From: Sacculina carcini
Lineage: Eukaryota > Arthropoda > Thecostraca > Sacculinidae
Reading direction: 5' to 3'
Assembly: GCA_916048095.2 (NCBI GenBank)
Contig: OU696570.1
Coordinates: 9,115,816-9,179,815 of the forward strand
Length of the DNA: 64,000 nucleotides
The notes beneath the pieces are model-generated. The model made no database searches, had not been told where the DNA came from, and worked only from the letters and a program-made list of their open reading frames with translations. Made by a program: the position numbers and the translations under genes. Shown here piece by piece: positions 47,040-57,085 of the stretch; the first letter of the stretch is position 1, and each line of letters starts with the position of its first letter.

Positions 47040-47053
47040 AAGCGGGAAACTGT

Positions 47054-49276
47054 TTGGACTTGGTTATGACAGACGTCTCAGATATCGTGAGTGTAAGCGT
47101 GGAAGCTCCAATAGGAAGTTCAGATCACTCGTCGCTGTCCGTGAAGTTGACATTGAGACAGAAGGTTTCTCCTTACACGATTTCAAGGCTCGTGCACATG
47201 AAGAACAATGTTGACTGGGTGAAGGTGAATGATGAATTGAAAGCAATTAAAGTTTCAAATCTGCAGCAGAAGGAATGCCCCATCGATGCATTGAACAAAT
47301 ACATTACCGATGTCATCTCAAGGAGAGTGCCTACTAAAAAACTACGTTTTCGCTCTGATGACAAAGCCTGGTTCACCAACGAATGTCGCAGCGCTCGTGA
47401 ATCCAAGCAGGAGGCTTACCACAAGTGGCTCCAATCACGCTCAGCCGATTCATGGAATGTCTACACTGAGGCCAGACGGCATGCTGAGCATGTGTATTCA
47501 GAAGCGGAAACACGTCACTCAAAGAAACTTGCTGAAAAGCTATCATCTGCCAATGACGCCCACAAATGGTGGTCAACGTTGAAATCGTCAGTGTTTGGAC
47601 ATGACCTGTCTGTCCCTCCTTTATTTTCAGCGAACGGTGAGCTCAAAATCAACCCAACAGAGAAGGCAGAGTTGCTTATGGATTACTTCAATACCAAGCA
47701 ATGTCAAGGGTCCATTCCGTCTGACGATTCATCTGTCCTCGCCCCGAAAATCAAAGGCATTGCCTTCCGATCAAGAGAAGTGGCGAATCTCATGAAAGAC
47801 CTTGATGCCCACGGAGGAACAGACCCTCTGAATATGTTTCCGCTATTTTTCAAGAACACGGCAGATACTCTAGCTCCGAAGCTCAGTGCTCTTTTCAGGC
47901 GCTTGATGAAGACTGGTTCGTTTCCATCATGTTGGCGGGTTGCGAATATCACGCCCATACCAAAAGGAACCAATTCAGCTGATGTTGCAAACTACCGGCC
48001 AATATCAATTACGCCGATTCTGTCCAAAATATTCGAGCACTTGATATCTTCCAGACTGTCCAAGTACCTGGAGAGCAACAATCTGCTGTCGGAAAATCAA
48101 TTTGCATACCGCAAAAAACTCAGCACGACTGACGCTCTGCTTACTATCACGCATGAGCTCCAGCAAGTGCTAGACAAAGGCAGTGAAGCCTGGATTGTGC
48201 AGTTGGATTTCTCGGCAGCATTTGACCGTGTGAGCCACCAGGGCTTGTTGCAAAAACTGAGAAAGATTGGAGTCGGCGGCCGTTTGCTAAGTGTTTTGCA
48301 TCAATTTCTATCCAATCGCGTTCAACGTGTTGCCATCGATGGAGCATACAGTGGCTGGCAGAGCATTGCGTCCGGTGTCCCGCAGGGAAGTGTGTTGGGT
48401 CCTATTTTGTTCAACATTTACACCGCTGACCTGTACACAACCACACGCAGCCCTGTATATGGATATGCTGATGATATCACCTTGATGGCTGTAATTTCAT
48501 CTCCTTCGGACAGACCACAGGTACGTCAAACGGTCAACGACGATCTCAGCAGCGTCCTGAAGTGGTGTGAGAGGTGGAATATGATGCTGAACACTTCGAA
48601 ATCTAAATGCTTGTTGGTTTCTAGGTCACGTACCGTTCAGCCTTCACATGGAGCTATCCTCATAAATGACGCCCAACTCAACGTGTGTGATGAGCTCAAA
48701 ATATTGGGAGTACATGTAGACTCAAAGCTCACGTTTGAGAGTCACATTCGGAAGCTAGTTTGTTCGGCATCGCGGAAACTGGGAATTATAAGAAAGGCAT
48801 ATCGGATGTTCGGTAGCAGCACAATCTCAAAAAGTTGTTTTCGCTGTTTCATTTTGCCAATTCTGGAGTACTGCGCCCCCGTGTGGTCTTCTGCTGCGGA
48901 TTGTCACCTCAATCTCATCAACAGAGTTGTTAGAACTTGCAAGTTCCTCTGTGGTGACTTGGTTCTTGGTGATCTTTGCCATCGTCGAAAGGTCAGCAGT
49001 GTGTGCATGCTGTACAAGATCAAGCACAACGACCATCATCCGATGAGCAAGTCAATTCCTGATGATTTCGTGGCAGCAAGAAGCACACGGTTTACATCCA
49101 AACAGCATTCCCAGTGCATGGCTCCAATTCGTTGTCGTACAAAACAATTCCAACGTTGCTTTCTTCCGGCCACTGTGTCTACTTGGAACACGTTGAAGGA
49201 GGAGGCTTTCTTGCAGAGCAATTTGAACAAATTCAAGGCCAAAGTAAATGAAATGCTACTGAAAGAGCGGAATTGA
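47054..49276 (+). CDS. LINE-A ORF2, partial: endonuclease end and intact reverse transcriptase
   Basis: The open frame of 740 codons has no stop. It begins within the endonuclease C-terminus (APIGSSDHSSLSVKL keeps the SDH motif) and continues with RT motifs: NYRPISITPILSKIFEHLIS, LDFSAAFDRVSHQGLL, ASGVPQGSVLGPILFNIY, YGYADDITLMAV, LKILGVHVDSKLTFESHI. There is no RNase H. It resembles the Jockey/CR1-type groups. The frame is open through a TTG at 47054; the first ATG is 47066. Without most of the endonuclease and the 5' end it cannot retrotranspose alone. Confidence 0.85.
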   Translation: MDLVMTDVSDIVSVSVEAPIGSSDHSSLSVKLTLRQKVSPYTISRLVHMKNNVDWVKVNDELKAIKVSNLQQKECPIDALNKYITDVISRRVPTKKLRFRSDDKAWFTNECRSARESKQEAYHKWLQSRSADSWNVYTEARRHAEHVYSEAETRHSKKLAEKLSSANDAHKWWSTLKSSVFGHDLSVPPLFSANGELKINPTEKAELLMDYFNTKQCQGSIPSDDSSVLAPKIKGIAFRSREVANLMKDLDAHGGTDPLNMFPLFFKNTADTLAPKLSALFRRLMKTGSFPSCWRVANITPIPKGTNSADVANYRPISITPILSKIFEHLISSRLSKYLESNNLLSENQFAYRKKLSTTDALLTITHELQQVLDKGSEAWIVQLDFSAAFDRVSHQGLLQKLRKIGVGGRLLSVLHQFLSNRVQRVAIDGAYSGWQSIASGVPQGSVLGPILFNIYTADLYTTTRSPVYGYADDITLMAVISSPSDRPQVRQTVNDDLSSVLKWCERWNMMLNTSKSKCLLVSRSRTVQPSHGAILINDAQLNVCDELKILGVHVDSKLTFESHIRKLVCSASRKLGIIRKAYRMFGSSTISKSCFRCFILPILEYCAPVWSSAADCHLNLINRVVRTCKFLCGDLVLGDLCHRRKVSSVCMLYKIKHNDHHPMSKSIPDDFVAARSTRFTSKQHSQCMAPIRCRTKQFQRCFLPATVSTWNTLKEEAFLQSNLNKFKAKVNEMLLKERN

Positions 49277-49470
49277 CTGTTGAGTCTTATTAATTGTATA
49301 TTTATTCATATTTATTGTTATTTATTCATGCTTATTGTTATTTATTTTCTATTTATTTATATTTATTCCTATTTTACTCTCTATTTATTACTATTTATCA
49401 TTGGTTGTTGTTATTTATTAAATTATACTTTTACTCAGTGTTGGCTGTTGTTGTTTATTGAATCATATTT

Positions 49471-49660
49471 ATTGTTGTTGCTGTTTATTGAGTCATATTT
49501 ATTGTTGTTGTTGTTTATTGAATCATATTTATTGTTGTTTCTGTTTATTGAATCATATTTATTGTTGTTGTTGTTTATTGAATCATATTTATTGGTGTTA
49601 TTGTTTATTGAATCATATTTATTTGTGTTGTTGTTACTTATTGAATCATATTTATATTTA
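49471..49660 (+). repeat. 30-bp minisatellite in the LINE-A 3' region
   Basis: About six copies of a 30-base unit built on TTGTTTATTGAATCATATTT. Because the unit is a multiple of three, a second open frame rich in Leu, Ile and Tyr runs through it; it is not a gene. Confidence 0.9.
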
Positions 49661-50365
49661 TTGTTGGATGTTTCTTTTTTGAATCATATGTATTGTTCTT
49701 GATTGTTATTTATTACTTATTTATTAATATTTATTCTTATTTATTGATGGCTGTTTTTTAATGAATCACATATTTATTGTTGATTGTTATTATTTATTGA
49801 GGAACGTGGGCGGAGTGACATTATGGATTGTTATCGGATGATGGTTTATTATTTATTGTTATTTATTTATTATTTTCTTTCCAACTCTCTTTCTAGACTT
49901 ATTTCTCTTCGAACTCTCTTTCTGTCTTAATCTTTTGGGCGCTTCCGGTACATGGGGCCACCTTAGGGTGGTAATAGTGCTTGCACTCTTCCCATGCTAC
50001 TGGATTTGCCTGTAATTAATAATAATAATAATAATAAAAAAGCGGGAGACAAGTCCGGGGTTGACACATATATATGAGTAGATTTATAGGCCATTGCTTT
50101 CCTTCACGCGCGCCAGCTGCTTGCAGTAGCACGTTGCCGTCCGCCACGCGCTCATATTACATGCTGACTAAGCATAGTCGTGCGGGGTCAGAGCGCTTGT
50201 TGTGATACACAGATACGCTTAACTCTTTCCCGACCGAAATTATATTTTAAATCTTTTTTGAAAAAATTGATGTTTTTGAAATATTTCTATGGAAACAAGT
50301 GAGTTTCTAAACTAAAAAAATAATTTACTCATCTAGAGTTATAAATATTTACAAAATAATTTTGG

Positions 50366-50383
50366 GTGGCCAGCCACCCAAAT
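50366..50383. promoter_or_regulatory. Subterminal hairpin motif, left (partner at 53006-53022)
   Basis: GGGTGGCCAGCCACCC can form a stem with a two-base loop and occurs near each end of the piggyBac element, about 150 bp in on the left and 30 bp in on the right. It may be a transposase-binding site; that is inference. Confidence 0.5.
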
Positions 50384-50797
50384 GTCGCCAAGTGCCAATT
50401 AGTGCACTTATACTCGTAAATAACATGTTTTTGTTTTCTATCAATTTTTGACTGCAAGGTTTTGGAACAGCCACTGCAGGTCTGGGGGGCAGGGGGCAAA
50501 TAATCAAGTGCTCCACTTCTAGGGGCTGCTATTTCAGGGCTTAGGGAGCTCCAAAAGGTATTTTAAGCTTAAACACAAAAATAAGTTATAGTTTAATATG
50601 AGATATATTTTGTTCGTTTGACTAAGGAATAATAATTAATTTTCGAAAATGACATATTTTGTTTTCACTTAGTTCTGATAGAAATTATATCCTTGGCATG
50701 ATTGATTGATATTTATTAACAAAAGCTATTCAAGGTGGAAACATGAAAAGATTCAAACAAAACAAACATAACAAAACAATTCAATGCTTCAAACAAA

Positions 50798-52585
50798 TTA
50801 AGCCAAATTATGATATTCATTGAAACATTCGCGCCCTCGAACAAAACACAGGTGTACATCGCAGTTTGCACATTTGACAAACGTCTTCCTGTCGCACTTG
50901 TTTCGGTAGCACATCACACAACGACCATGTTTGTCTTCCCATGTGATCTTGTGGTGCGACTCAGGCACAGACACATCGCGATTCCTCTCGGGGATACTCA
51001 TAAGGCTCATTGCCACAGATTGCCGAAATTCCTTGAGTGTCTTTGCTTCGGAATCTGCGATGTTGAGTTTCTGATAGACTATGAAAGCATTCACAAGCGC
51101 CATCTCCAGATAGTCCCAGAATGGTCGAGTGTAGTACTTTCCTGGGCTTTTCCTATCTACTGCATATGTGCTGCTCTTTTGATCCATTATATCTGTGCCT
51201 CTCATTCCTCGATTGTATCGAGTGACCATGAGGGGACAAACGACTTTCTGTTTTTCAGCATGCCCCTTCTTTCGTCGACTGACCTCAGCTGTTTCATGGC
51301 CACCGTCAATGCAAGAGATCATAGAGACCGCCTTACAGTCCCTCCACTTGACAAACGAAATTCCATTGCAGTGCCGAGATTCAAACTCGCCTTTCTCCAT
51401 GTCTCTGTCGGATTTCAGGTCTTTTGGAAGACCTTTTCGGTGAGAACGAACAGTCCCACACGCAAATATACCCTTCTCCTTGAGACGCATGAACAAGTCC
51501 GGGCTGGAGTAGAAATTGTCCATAAAGACACGACAGTTTTTTCCTTCCAGGCTAGCTGTCAGGTCCAGGACAACCTGAGTTGTGAGCCCAAACTCAGACT
51601 GAGCGCTCTTTCCAGTATAAACATCAAATTGGAAAAGATAGCCTGTTTCACTATCATTGCGACACCAGTGTTTGAATCCACGTTGTATGGGCTTGTCCTT
51701 GATATATTGCTTCATAGCCGACTGACCGGTGAATTTGGTCATTCTCTCATCGACACTCTGCTCTGATGTAGGCTCCATTGCTGCTTGGAAAGCCTCGTTG
51801 GAGTGTACTATTAGCGGACGGATCTTCCAGGCCCGATCGTAGTTTGGATGTTTGCGGTCCGGACAGTCTTCGTTGTTGACGAAATGCAAGGCTCTTCTAA
51901 TCTTCTCGAAACAAGCACGAGACATTTTTTCCGCCACGATATCGACGTGAAGGTCTCGCGATTTGGACCAGTAGTCTCGAATATCTGGTAGAACGTGGTA
52001 TCCCATCAAGAAGTTCATACCAATGAAGCAGCTAAGTTCTTGTTGATCTGTGACAAATACCTCACCCTTCTGGTTCATATAGCGGTTACTCTCTTTGACC
52101 AGAATGTCATCGAGTAGGCTGCTGAACTTGCACACGTCGTAGAAGACTTGACGAGGTGAAGGAGGATTCTTACCATTGTAGTGCAGTTTTACTGCCCCTA
52201 GACCAGGCTGCGGCTCTGGTATGTCGAGCAGTGGACACCGGCAAGACCACTTGAGGTGAGGAGCACTGGAGTCTGCCGCTTCATCATCCACTGTGGATCG
52301 GGCGTCCTCAATTACAACGGCTTGGGCTCCATCAGGACCAGGGTCGATGCTCAGAAATCCGACATCCTCATCATCAAGCCGAAACAACTCGTCTTCATCA
52401 CTCAGATCAGCATCCAGTAATTGAATTGTCTCGTCATAGCTCACAAAAAATGTTCTTTGGCGAAGATTAGGCATTTGGAAAACCATATACAGAAACTCAC
52501 CAGATTGTACAAAGGAACACAATGAGACATTACATGAGCGTCTACCCACATGAAATGAAATTTGCCGTACGATAATCTCGTGCAT
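50798..52585 (-). CDS. piggyBac transposase, intact
   Basis: 595 codons from an ATG at 52585, without stops. The cut-and-paste transposase excises its element at TTAA sites. The acidic N-terminus (LSDEDELFRLDDEDVG) is usual for the family. Catalytic aspartates are visible at D279 (QSVDERMTKF), D356 (VFMDNFYSS) and D465 with D468 (GTDIMDQ). The C-terminal cysteine-rich domain (CVMCYRNKC, CANC) would bind the element ends. The first 33 codons lack clear homology; M34 or M38 (52486 or 52474) may be the true start. An antisense 318-codon ORF is a shadow. Confidence 0.93.
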   Translation of the reverse strand: MHEIIVRQISFHVGRRSCNVSLCSFVQSGEFLYMVFQMPNLRQRTFFVSYDETIQLLDADLSDEDELFRLDDEDVGFLSIDPGPDGAQAVVIEDARSTVDDEAADSSAPHLKWSCRCPLLDIPEPQPGLGAVKLHYNGKNPPSPRQVFYDVCKFSSLLDDILVKESNRYMNQKGEVFVTDQQELSCFIGMNFLMGYHVLPDIRDYWSKSRDLHVDIVAEKMSRACFEKIRRALHFVNNEDCPDRKHPNYDRAWKIRPLIVHSNEAFQAAMEPTSEQSVDERMTKFTGQSAMKQYIKDKPIQRGFKHWCRNDSETGYLFQFDVYTGKSAQSEFGLTTQVVLDLTASLEGKNCRVFMDNFYSSPDLFMRLKEKGIFACGTVRSHRKGLPKDLKSDRDMEKGEFESRHCNGISFVKWRDCKAVSMISCIDGGHETAEVSRRKKGHAEKQKVVCPLMVTRYNRGMRGTDIMDQKSSTYAVDRKSPGKYYTRPFWDYLEMALVNAFIVYQKLNIADSEAKTLKEFRQSVAMSLMSIPERNRDVSVPESHHKITWEDKHGRCVMCYRNKCDRKTFVKCANCDVHLCFVRGRECFNEYHNLA

Positions 52586-53040
52586 GCTGTGTTAGGTATC
52601 CTCAGTTGTACACGAAACAAACTATCTTCGGGGACATTACGTAGCACTTGCCGACATTTGGGTGGCTGAACACCCAATTTTTAAATGTTAATTTTGTGGC
52701 TCCTTCGGAAATGGCAGTTTTGAATTTTTCTGCATGCATTCTTAGGAACAGTATCTTCAATGAAAATCAACCCTCAATGGCATCCTTCTAAAAAGATGGT
52801 ACTTATGGTTACTCGAATTTTGGTAAATTCAAATATCAGTAGTCGACGAATTAAATAGAACTTTTATCCCAAGTTTTTTATCAGAATTACCAAAAACCAC
52901 CACTAACCCAACGTATAGATCCCTAGCAATGGAAAAGACTTAATCTAGATATTCCGTCACCATCGCTCCGTGTGTAGTTGACAAAAAACTTCATCAAGTC
53001 CTATGGGTGGCCAGCCACCCAATTGTCGGGAAAGAGTTAA

Positions 53041-53775
53041 CAGGCAATTATACAATTAGGGATTTTACACATAAATATAGCAGAATTAATTAAGCGATAA
53101 ATAAATCTGCTACACGCCTCGTGCGTGAACAGCGACGGCGATGTGAGGGACCCGGTTGCAAGCCGAGACCGCTATCCTACTACGGAAAGTGTGCAAGCAC
53201 TACGCTGTACAGGCAGGGCTTCAATCCCTATCATACACATAAATATTCACCGGTAGACAGCTCGAAAAAGTATATTTCGTGTTGCGATGAAGACCGTCTG
53301 GACTTGGATTGAAACTATTGTATATACTGGAAGGCAGTGGTGGCGCCAGTATTTTTCCGGTAGGTGACTGAGGGGAGCTAAGGAATATATGTTGGGGCGT
53401 GGGTAAACATAAATCACTAATCTCGAAATATTCATGGTCAGGATTTTCGGTGTGCTCTGGGGGCTTCAAGTACACCTTATCACCGACACGAATTGAGGTC
53501 AGCTCGGAACTCTTTTCTCCCTCAGTCCAACTTTGTGTGAAGCTTGACGTCTATGGTCGTCTGATATCGTTCAAGACAGGCATTTTGGTAATGACCAAGC
53601 ATACTGACGAAAGACACCTCGCCAGTAGCGCTGATTGTTGTTGCGTTGTACCAAAACTCCATATAAGCGACGCGACTATTCGACCGCTCCACTTTACGTT
53701 TTATCGTTCTATAAATACGTTAAATGATTCTATTGCCCTGATGTTTATACGCACAACATTGCATGGGCTTCATAA
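53041..53775. other. Non-coding, with a hAT-like end at 53333
   Basis: CAGTGGTGGCGCCAGTATTT at 53333 resembles the left end of the MITE at 30496. No matching right end was found. No gene is recognised in 53399-53869. Confidence 0.45.
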
Positions 53776-54033
53776 CAGAGCCATTGCGAGGAATTATGCC
53801 CTCCACCCCGAAGCATCACTTGGGGCCCCCATTATAAATATAGCACCAAATAATGAATTTATTGATTAGACATAATCACATAATACAGCTCAGGTGAAAA
53901 CATTTTAGCAAAAAGGTAAAGGCTATACATAATAAATATGATAAATCATATTATCAAACGTGAGGCAACGGGGCCCCTCAACATTCAGGGTCCCCCCGGC
54001 CTGGGAGTACGGGGGGCGGTTGCTACGGCTCTG
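53776..54033. mobile_element. hAT MITE (CAGAGC TIR), copy 2
   Basis: It begins CAGAGCCATTGCGAGGAAT and ends GCTACGGCTCTG; 258 bp. Flanks GCTTCATA and GCTTCACC agree at 6 of 8 bases. The interior is closely similar to copy 1 at 19772-19955 (CCCCCATTATAAATA, ACGGGGGGCGG). Confidence 0.75.
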
Positions 54034-54870
54034 GCTTCACCTGTCAACCAGTCAACAACTCTCGAACAGCGGCACTCATAAATGTAAGACTGTGATCGAA
54101 AAACAGCATACGTGGAGGGCCCAACTCTGCAAAAACACTTTCTAGCACTGCAACCACTGAATTTGATGTTTCTACTACTATAGTAGTACAGATCGTAAAT
54201 CGTGAATCACAATCTATAACGGTTAAATATGGATACCTGTCCTCATACGTTATGTCCATCGCTAAACGCATCCATACGTTATCACACGATATATTTCCCT
54301 TGTGCCACCTTTCACACTATGCAGGATCAATAATATTGCAGCGATGACATCCTTTTATGAATACATCAACAACTGACCTCGGAACTGACTTTCCATCTGC
54401 TTTCATTAGTTCTAGAGTTCTTTTAACTCCCAAGCGACCTGTTTCTTGATGCACCTCGTTGACTGGTTCTGAAACACCCGAGAAACACATGACATTTTTG
54501 CGCAAAACAGTTGATCATTCTTTTGTAATTCGCTACAGTTTATCAACCAAATTCCGCTGTGATGAGATCAGCTTCACCGTCACATTGAGTTGATACATAT
54601 GCATAAGCTCTTTCAGTACATACAAACGGCGATGTATGATTTTCTCGAACATTCCATGAGTACGAGGTCTGTGAGACCTTTCAACGACACTACTCAGCCA
54701 TCCCTTCAATGTTGAAGAATCAGTAATCAATTATACATCAGTCAATTTCCACTTTATATAGATGTTTATTCCCTTAATTGCAGCATCGAGTTCTGCAACA
54801 ATGACATGAGATGAATCATGTTTGTTTTTTAACCAAGATCCATCATCAGCCACCACTCCACCACTGGTCA
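54034..54870 (-). pseudogene. Gypsy RNase H-integrase fragment
   Basis: On the minus strand: VIVAELDAAIKGINI and MITDSSTLKGWLSSV (RNase H), VHQETGRLGVKRTLEL with CHRCNIIDPA (integrase zinc domain), then LAMDITYEDRYPYLTVIDCD (first catalytic D) and LFFDHSLTFMS (second D). Stops separate the blocks. It is the same broad family as Gypsy-1 and Gypsy-2. The E-bearing end is missing. Confidence 0.75.
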
Positions 54871-54871
54871 A

Positions 54872-55200
54872 TACAACAACAACAACAACATTTATTTGCT
54901 ATAGCGCACCGAAGGCCTCGGGAGCGAAACGTTTATAAACAGAATTGGAAAATCGGAATACAACTAACAGGACAGATGCAAAAGAAGTAAACTACAAATA
55001 TGCAATAAAATACAATGAATATAGAGACAAAAAACGGACAAAACACACAAAACAGACGGACATGACGGACAAGCAGCACGACTGAAACATAATGACAACA
55101 CAACTCGAGACAATATAATCATAACGTAGATAATGTAAGCATGCAGCTGAGGGAAGGAAAACGAGTAAGAACAGGCTAAAGTAACAGGTTAATGAATTCA
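54872..55200 (-). mobile_element. LINE 3' tail fragment
   Basis: On the minus strand it ends GGTGCGCTATAGCAAATAAA followed by (TTG)n, as in the L2/CR1-like fragment ending at 21695. No coding part. It truncates the Gypsy RNase H fragment at 54870. Confidence 0.6.
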
Positions 55201-55214
55201 ATCAGTTCAACATT

Positions 55215-55559
55215 TGAGTTGCGGAGTTAATAAACTCATTTACTGATGTAATTCTTAGATTTCTACAACAAATACCCGCGTCAAAGTTGCCAAACAAGCG
55301 TCGTGTTTGGCTGTGCGAACTGGCATCCCTGTCATGCTCCAGCCGTAGTGTGTACGATGAATGTGACCGCCTGAAAACTCTGAACGATTCGACCAAGCTG
55401 TTGGAGCAACTTTTGGATGGCAAGAACAATCATGACTTTAGTGATGCCTTTGGGCTTTGTGATGGCAGTCCTTTGCTGAATTTCGCATGTGTTTTGAATA
55501 TGAATGGTGTAGAAGAAACAGTGATTTTGATGCAATATATTCATGCAATTTTCACCTGA
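55215..55559 (+). other. Unidentified open frame A
   Basis: An open frame from about 55215 reads VAELINSFTDVILRF, then KLPNKRRVWLCELAS and DECDRLKTLNDSTKLLEQLL, ending at TGA (55557-55559). The composition looks like an ordinary soluble helical protein, but the family is not recognised. It has no ATG at its beginning, so it would be an internal or terminal exon. A strong 3' splice-site-like TTTTTTATTTCAG follows at 55622-55634. Confidence 0.3.
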
Positions 55560-55634
55560 ACGCTCAACAGCCTTTGTGGCGGTTTTTGTGTTGGAATTTA
55601 AAGTAAAATTAATTTATTCTCTTTTTTATTTCAG

Positions 55635-55791
55635 ATTCACGCTAGATAAAATTCTTTCGGAGAACGTGCCCGCTGAAGAAAGACTCATTGCTAAATCAGA
55701 ATTACTTATTAGCAATGAAATACGATATCTGAAACACAATACAACATTGTTAACCAACGAAACCCAAGAGAGAGAACATGACTCTCACTGA
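55635..55791 (+). other. Unidentified open frame B, possible exon
   Basis: After TTTTTTATTTCAG the frame reads FTLDKILSENVPAEERLIAK and LISNEIRYLKHNTTLLTNET, ending at TGA (55789-55791). It looks like a coiled C-terminal end. No donor site that would join it in phase to frame A was found except a weak one, so a gene model is not supported. Confidence 0.3.
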
Positions 55792-55959
55792 GCAAAAGGT
55801 TGAGTATGCAAATTATCACATATTATATATAACATGTCTTTCTAAGTGAATGTATACAATGATATACAAGAATACATGTAACTCATTACACATGAAAGAA
55901 TTATATTAACCAAGTAGAAGAGTTCACCACTTTGTGACATTTTAACCTAACTTTTTTGT

Positions 55960-56780
55960 GTATACCTAACCTAACCTAACCTAACCTAACCTAACTTTTT
56001 TTAGTTTTTTTTAACCTAACCTAACTTTTTTTAGTTTTTTTTTTAACCTAACCTAACTTCTTTTTATAGTTTTTTTTTTAACCTAACCTAACTTTTTTTC
56101 TTTTTTAACCTAACCTAACTTTTTTTAGTTTTTTAACCTAACCTAACTTTTTTTAGTTTTTTAACCTAACCTAACTTTTTTTAGTTTTTTTTAACCTAAC
56201 CTAACTTTTTTAGTTTTTTAACCTAACCTAACTTTTTTTCTTTCTTATCCTTCCTTTCTTATTATATTTATTCTATGCCCAACCTAACTTTTTTTTCTTT
56301 CTTATTCTTCCTTTCTTATTATATTTATTCTTTATTCTATGCCTAACCTAACTTCTTTGTGTATACCTAAACTAACCTAACCTAACCTAACTTTTTTTTT
56401 GTATACCTAACCTAACTTCTTTGTGTATACCTAACCTAACTTCTTTGTGTGTATACCTCACCTAACTTTTTTTTTCTTTATTCTATTCCTAACCCGACCC
56501 AACCCAACTTTTAGTTTTATTTCTTATTCTTCCTTTCTTATTATATTTATTCTATGCCCAACCTAACTTTTTTTATTTCTTATTCTTCTTTTCTTATTAT
56601 ATTTATTCTTTATTCTATGCCTAACCTAACTTCTTTGTGTATACCTAAGCTAACCTAACCTAACCTAACTTTTTTTTTGTATACCTAACCTAACTTCTTT
56701 GTGTATACCTAACCTAACTTCTTTGTGTGTATACCTAACCTAACTTTTTTTTCTTTATTCTATTCCTAACCCGACCCAAC
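55960..56780 (+). repeat. Telomere-like CCTAA (TTAGG) array with T-rich spacers
   Basis: Runs of CCTAACCTAAC alternate with T-rich spacers (TTTTTTTAGTTTTTT) and with GTATACCTAACCTAACTT. A longer unit of about 280 bp (around 56300-56570) is repeated at 56580-56850. TTAGG is the common arthropod telomere repeat, but it is interrupted here, so this is an interstitial array or a satellite derived from it, not a chromosome end. Confidence 0.85.
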
Positions 56781-57085
56781 CCAACTTTTAGTTTTATTTC
56801 TTATTCTTCCTTTCTTATTATATTTATTCTTTATTCTATACCCAACTTATATTTTTTTATTTCTTATTCTTCTTTTCTTATTATATTTATTCTTTATTCT
56901 ATGCCCAACTTTTATTTTTTTCCTTTATTTCTATTTTATGTCACGATACTCATTATATCGGGATCGCCAAGTCGATGTTTGGCAGAGACGAGAATATAAT
57001 AATTTTCAATCATACTTGAAATATATAAAAAAAAATGGTTTGACTAAATCGGTCGCAAAGACAATGCACAATATTCATGTTGTAT
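56781..57085. other. T-rich spacer before the Polinton genes
   Basis: TTATATTTATTC units fade into unique sequence. A 62-codon plus-strand ORF (56938-57126, MSRYSLYRDRQVDVWQRRE) converges on the integrase end; no known motif. The Polinton terminal repeat was not recognised here. Confidence 0.4.

Larger units (their letters stand above)
47048..50039 (+). mobile_element. LINE-A: 5'-truncated non-LTR retrotransposon
   Basis: It starts inside the endonuclease domain and ends in (TAA)n-like AATAATAATAATAAAAA. The 8-mer AAGCGGGA is present on both sides (47040-47047 and 50040-50047), a plausible target duplication. The 3' untranslated part holds a 30-bp tandem repeat and the conserved block CTTCCGGTACATGGGGCCAC, shared with the tail at 19135-19530. 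Confidence 0.8.
50223..53036 (-). mobile_element. piggyBac transposon, apparently complete
   Basis: The ends CTCTTTCCCGAC and GTCGGGAAAGAG are perfect inverted repeats, with TTAA immediately outside on both sides (50219-50222 and 53037-53040). That is the piggyBac signature. A hairpin-forming subterminal motif GGGTGGCCAGCCACCC lies near both ends (50368 and 53006), with a relative at 52660. The 2814-bp element holds one uninterrupted transposase gene on the minus strand. Confidence 0.95.

Noticed and set aside
47020..47053. Extension of the LINE-A endonuclease frame upstream (PTHQAGN)
   Set aside because: An 8-bp direct repeat AAGCGGGA at 47040 and 50040 places the insertion boundary at 47048, and a stop lies just upstream, so the resemblance is probably chance.
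50810..51766. 318-aa plus-strand open frame opposite the piggyBac transposase
   Set aside because: Shadow of the transposase coding strand, without recognisable motifs.
55960..56780. True chromosome end
   Set aside because: The repeats are interrupted, organised in longer units and followed by normal gene-bearing DNA on the right.
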